Origin: Paenibacillus alkaliterrae
GTDB taxonomy: Bacteria > Bacillota > Bacilli > Paenibacillales > Paenibacillaceae
Direction: 5' to 3'
Assembly: GCF_021532375.1 (NCBI RefSeq)
Contig: NZ_JAKGAP010000061.1
Location: 1-42,162, forward strand
Length of the DNA: 42,162 nt
Positions within the stretch are counted from its first letter, which is position 1; each line of letters opens with the position of its first letter. The position numbers and the translations under genes are program-made. Positions 42,076 to 42,162 of this stretch are shown piece by piece. The notes under the pieces are model-generated. The model saw only the letters and a list, made by a program, of their open reading frames with translations. It ran no database searches and was not told the DNA's origin.

Positions 42076-42162
42076 GTGCGCCACGCATGGCGATTAACTA
42101 GGTGGTGAAAGTCCACTGTGGGGGCTTGTAGTTGCCAACCACTAGCCAAGAGCAAGGGTGTC
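42076..42162 (+). mobile_element. Group II intron, 5' end (continues past the window)
   Basis: GTGCG at 42076-42080 is the conserved 5' start of group II introns. The following bases, with GGTGGTGAAAGTCCACTGTG (42102-42121) and then TTGTAGTTGCCAACCACTAG, match what I know of bacterial group II intron domain I. The reverse-transcriptase ORF and 3' end lie beyond the window. The position just after a terminator is typical of the IIC class. Identification is from memory of such introns, without a covariance search. Confidence 0.65.

Overview
The window looks like chromosomal DNA of a Paenibacillus-type Firmicute. The evidence is protein content and layout: rsbW-sigB with ytxG/ytxH-like stress genes, YesM/YesN-type two-component pairs next to oligosaccharide ABC importers, a near-copy of the aldouronate (methylglucuronoxylan) utilization cluster known from Paenibacillus, SLH and FtsX families, and strong AGGAGG-type ribosome binding sites. 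No rRNA, tRNA or CRISPR array was seen.

Layout: (1) 1-640, the 5' part of a tnpB (IS200/IS605-family) gene on the minus strand, with hairpins and a LexA-like box upstream. (2) 647-3081, a SigB stress module: a consensus SigB promoter, ytxG-like, rsbW, sigB, and a convergent ytxH-like gene whose tail looks frameshifted. (3) 3082-15187, a xylan-oligosaccharide locus: regulatory leader with a cre-like site and a repeat-coded micro-ORF, response regulator and histidine kinase, then lipoprotein, two permeases, GH10 xylanase, GH67 alpha-glucuronidase and GH8 exo-oligoxylanase. Aldouronates would be bound outside the cell, imported intact and cut to xylose and methylglucuronate in the cytoplasm. (4) 15200-18310, an SLH-domain remnant, an acyl-homoserine-lactone-synthase-like acyltransferase paired with a chemoreceptor, and a candidate structured RNA. 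(5) 18347-23843, a PadR-controlled multidrug-exporter operon whose first ABC gene is decayed and whose next two form a heterodimeric exporter. (6) 23934-24866, an AEC-family carrier. (7) 25056-31849, a second sugar-importer locus ordered permease, permease, kinase, regulator, binding protein. (8) 31961-37469, a MacB/FtsX-type system with two ATPases, one carrying an AbrB-like C-terminal domain. (9) 37469-37902, three tandem 123-bp repeats with covarying hairpins, and a shared terminator. (10) 37912-42162, an HTH regulator, an SDR dehydrogenase, fused remnants of a kinase and a binding protein, a LacI regulator, an ABC-exporter stub, and the 5' end of a group II intron directly behind a terminator.

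The strongest leads are the acyltransferase-chemoreceptor pair, the compensatory changes in the 123-bp repeat hairpins, the AbrB-tailed ATPase, the rod-like RNA candidate at 18117-18305, and the gene-decay zones. All functional statements come from reading the sequence by eye. No database search or folding program was run.
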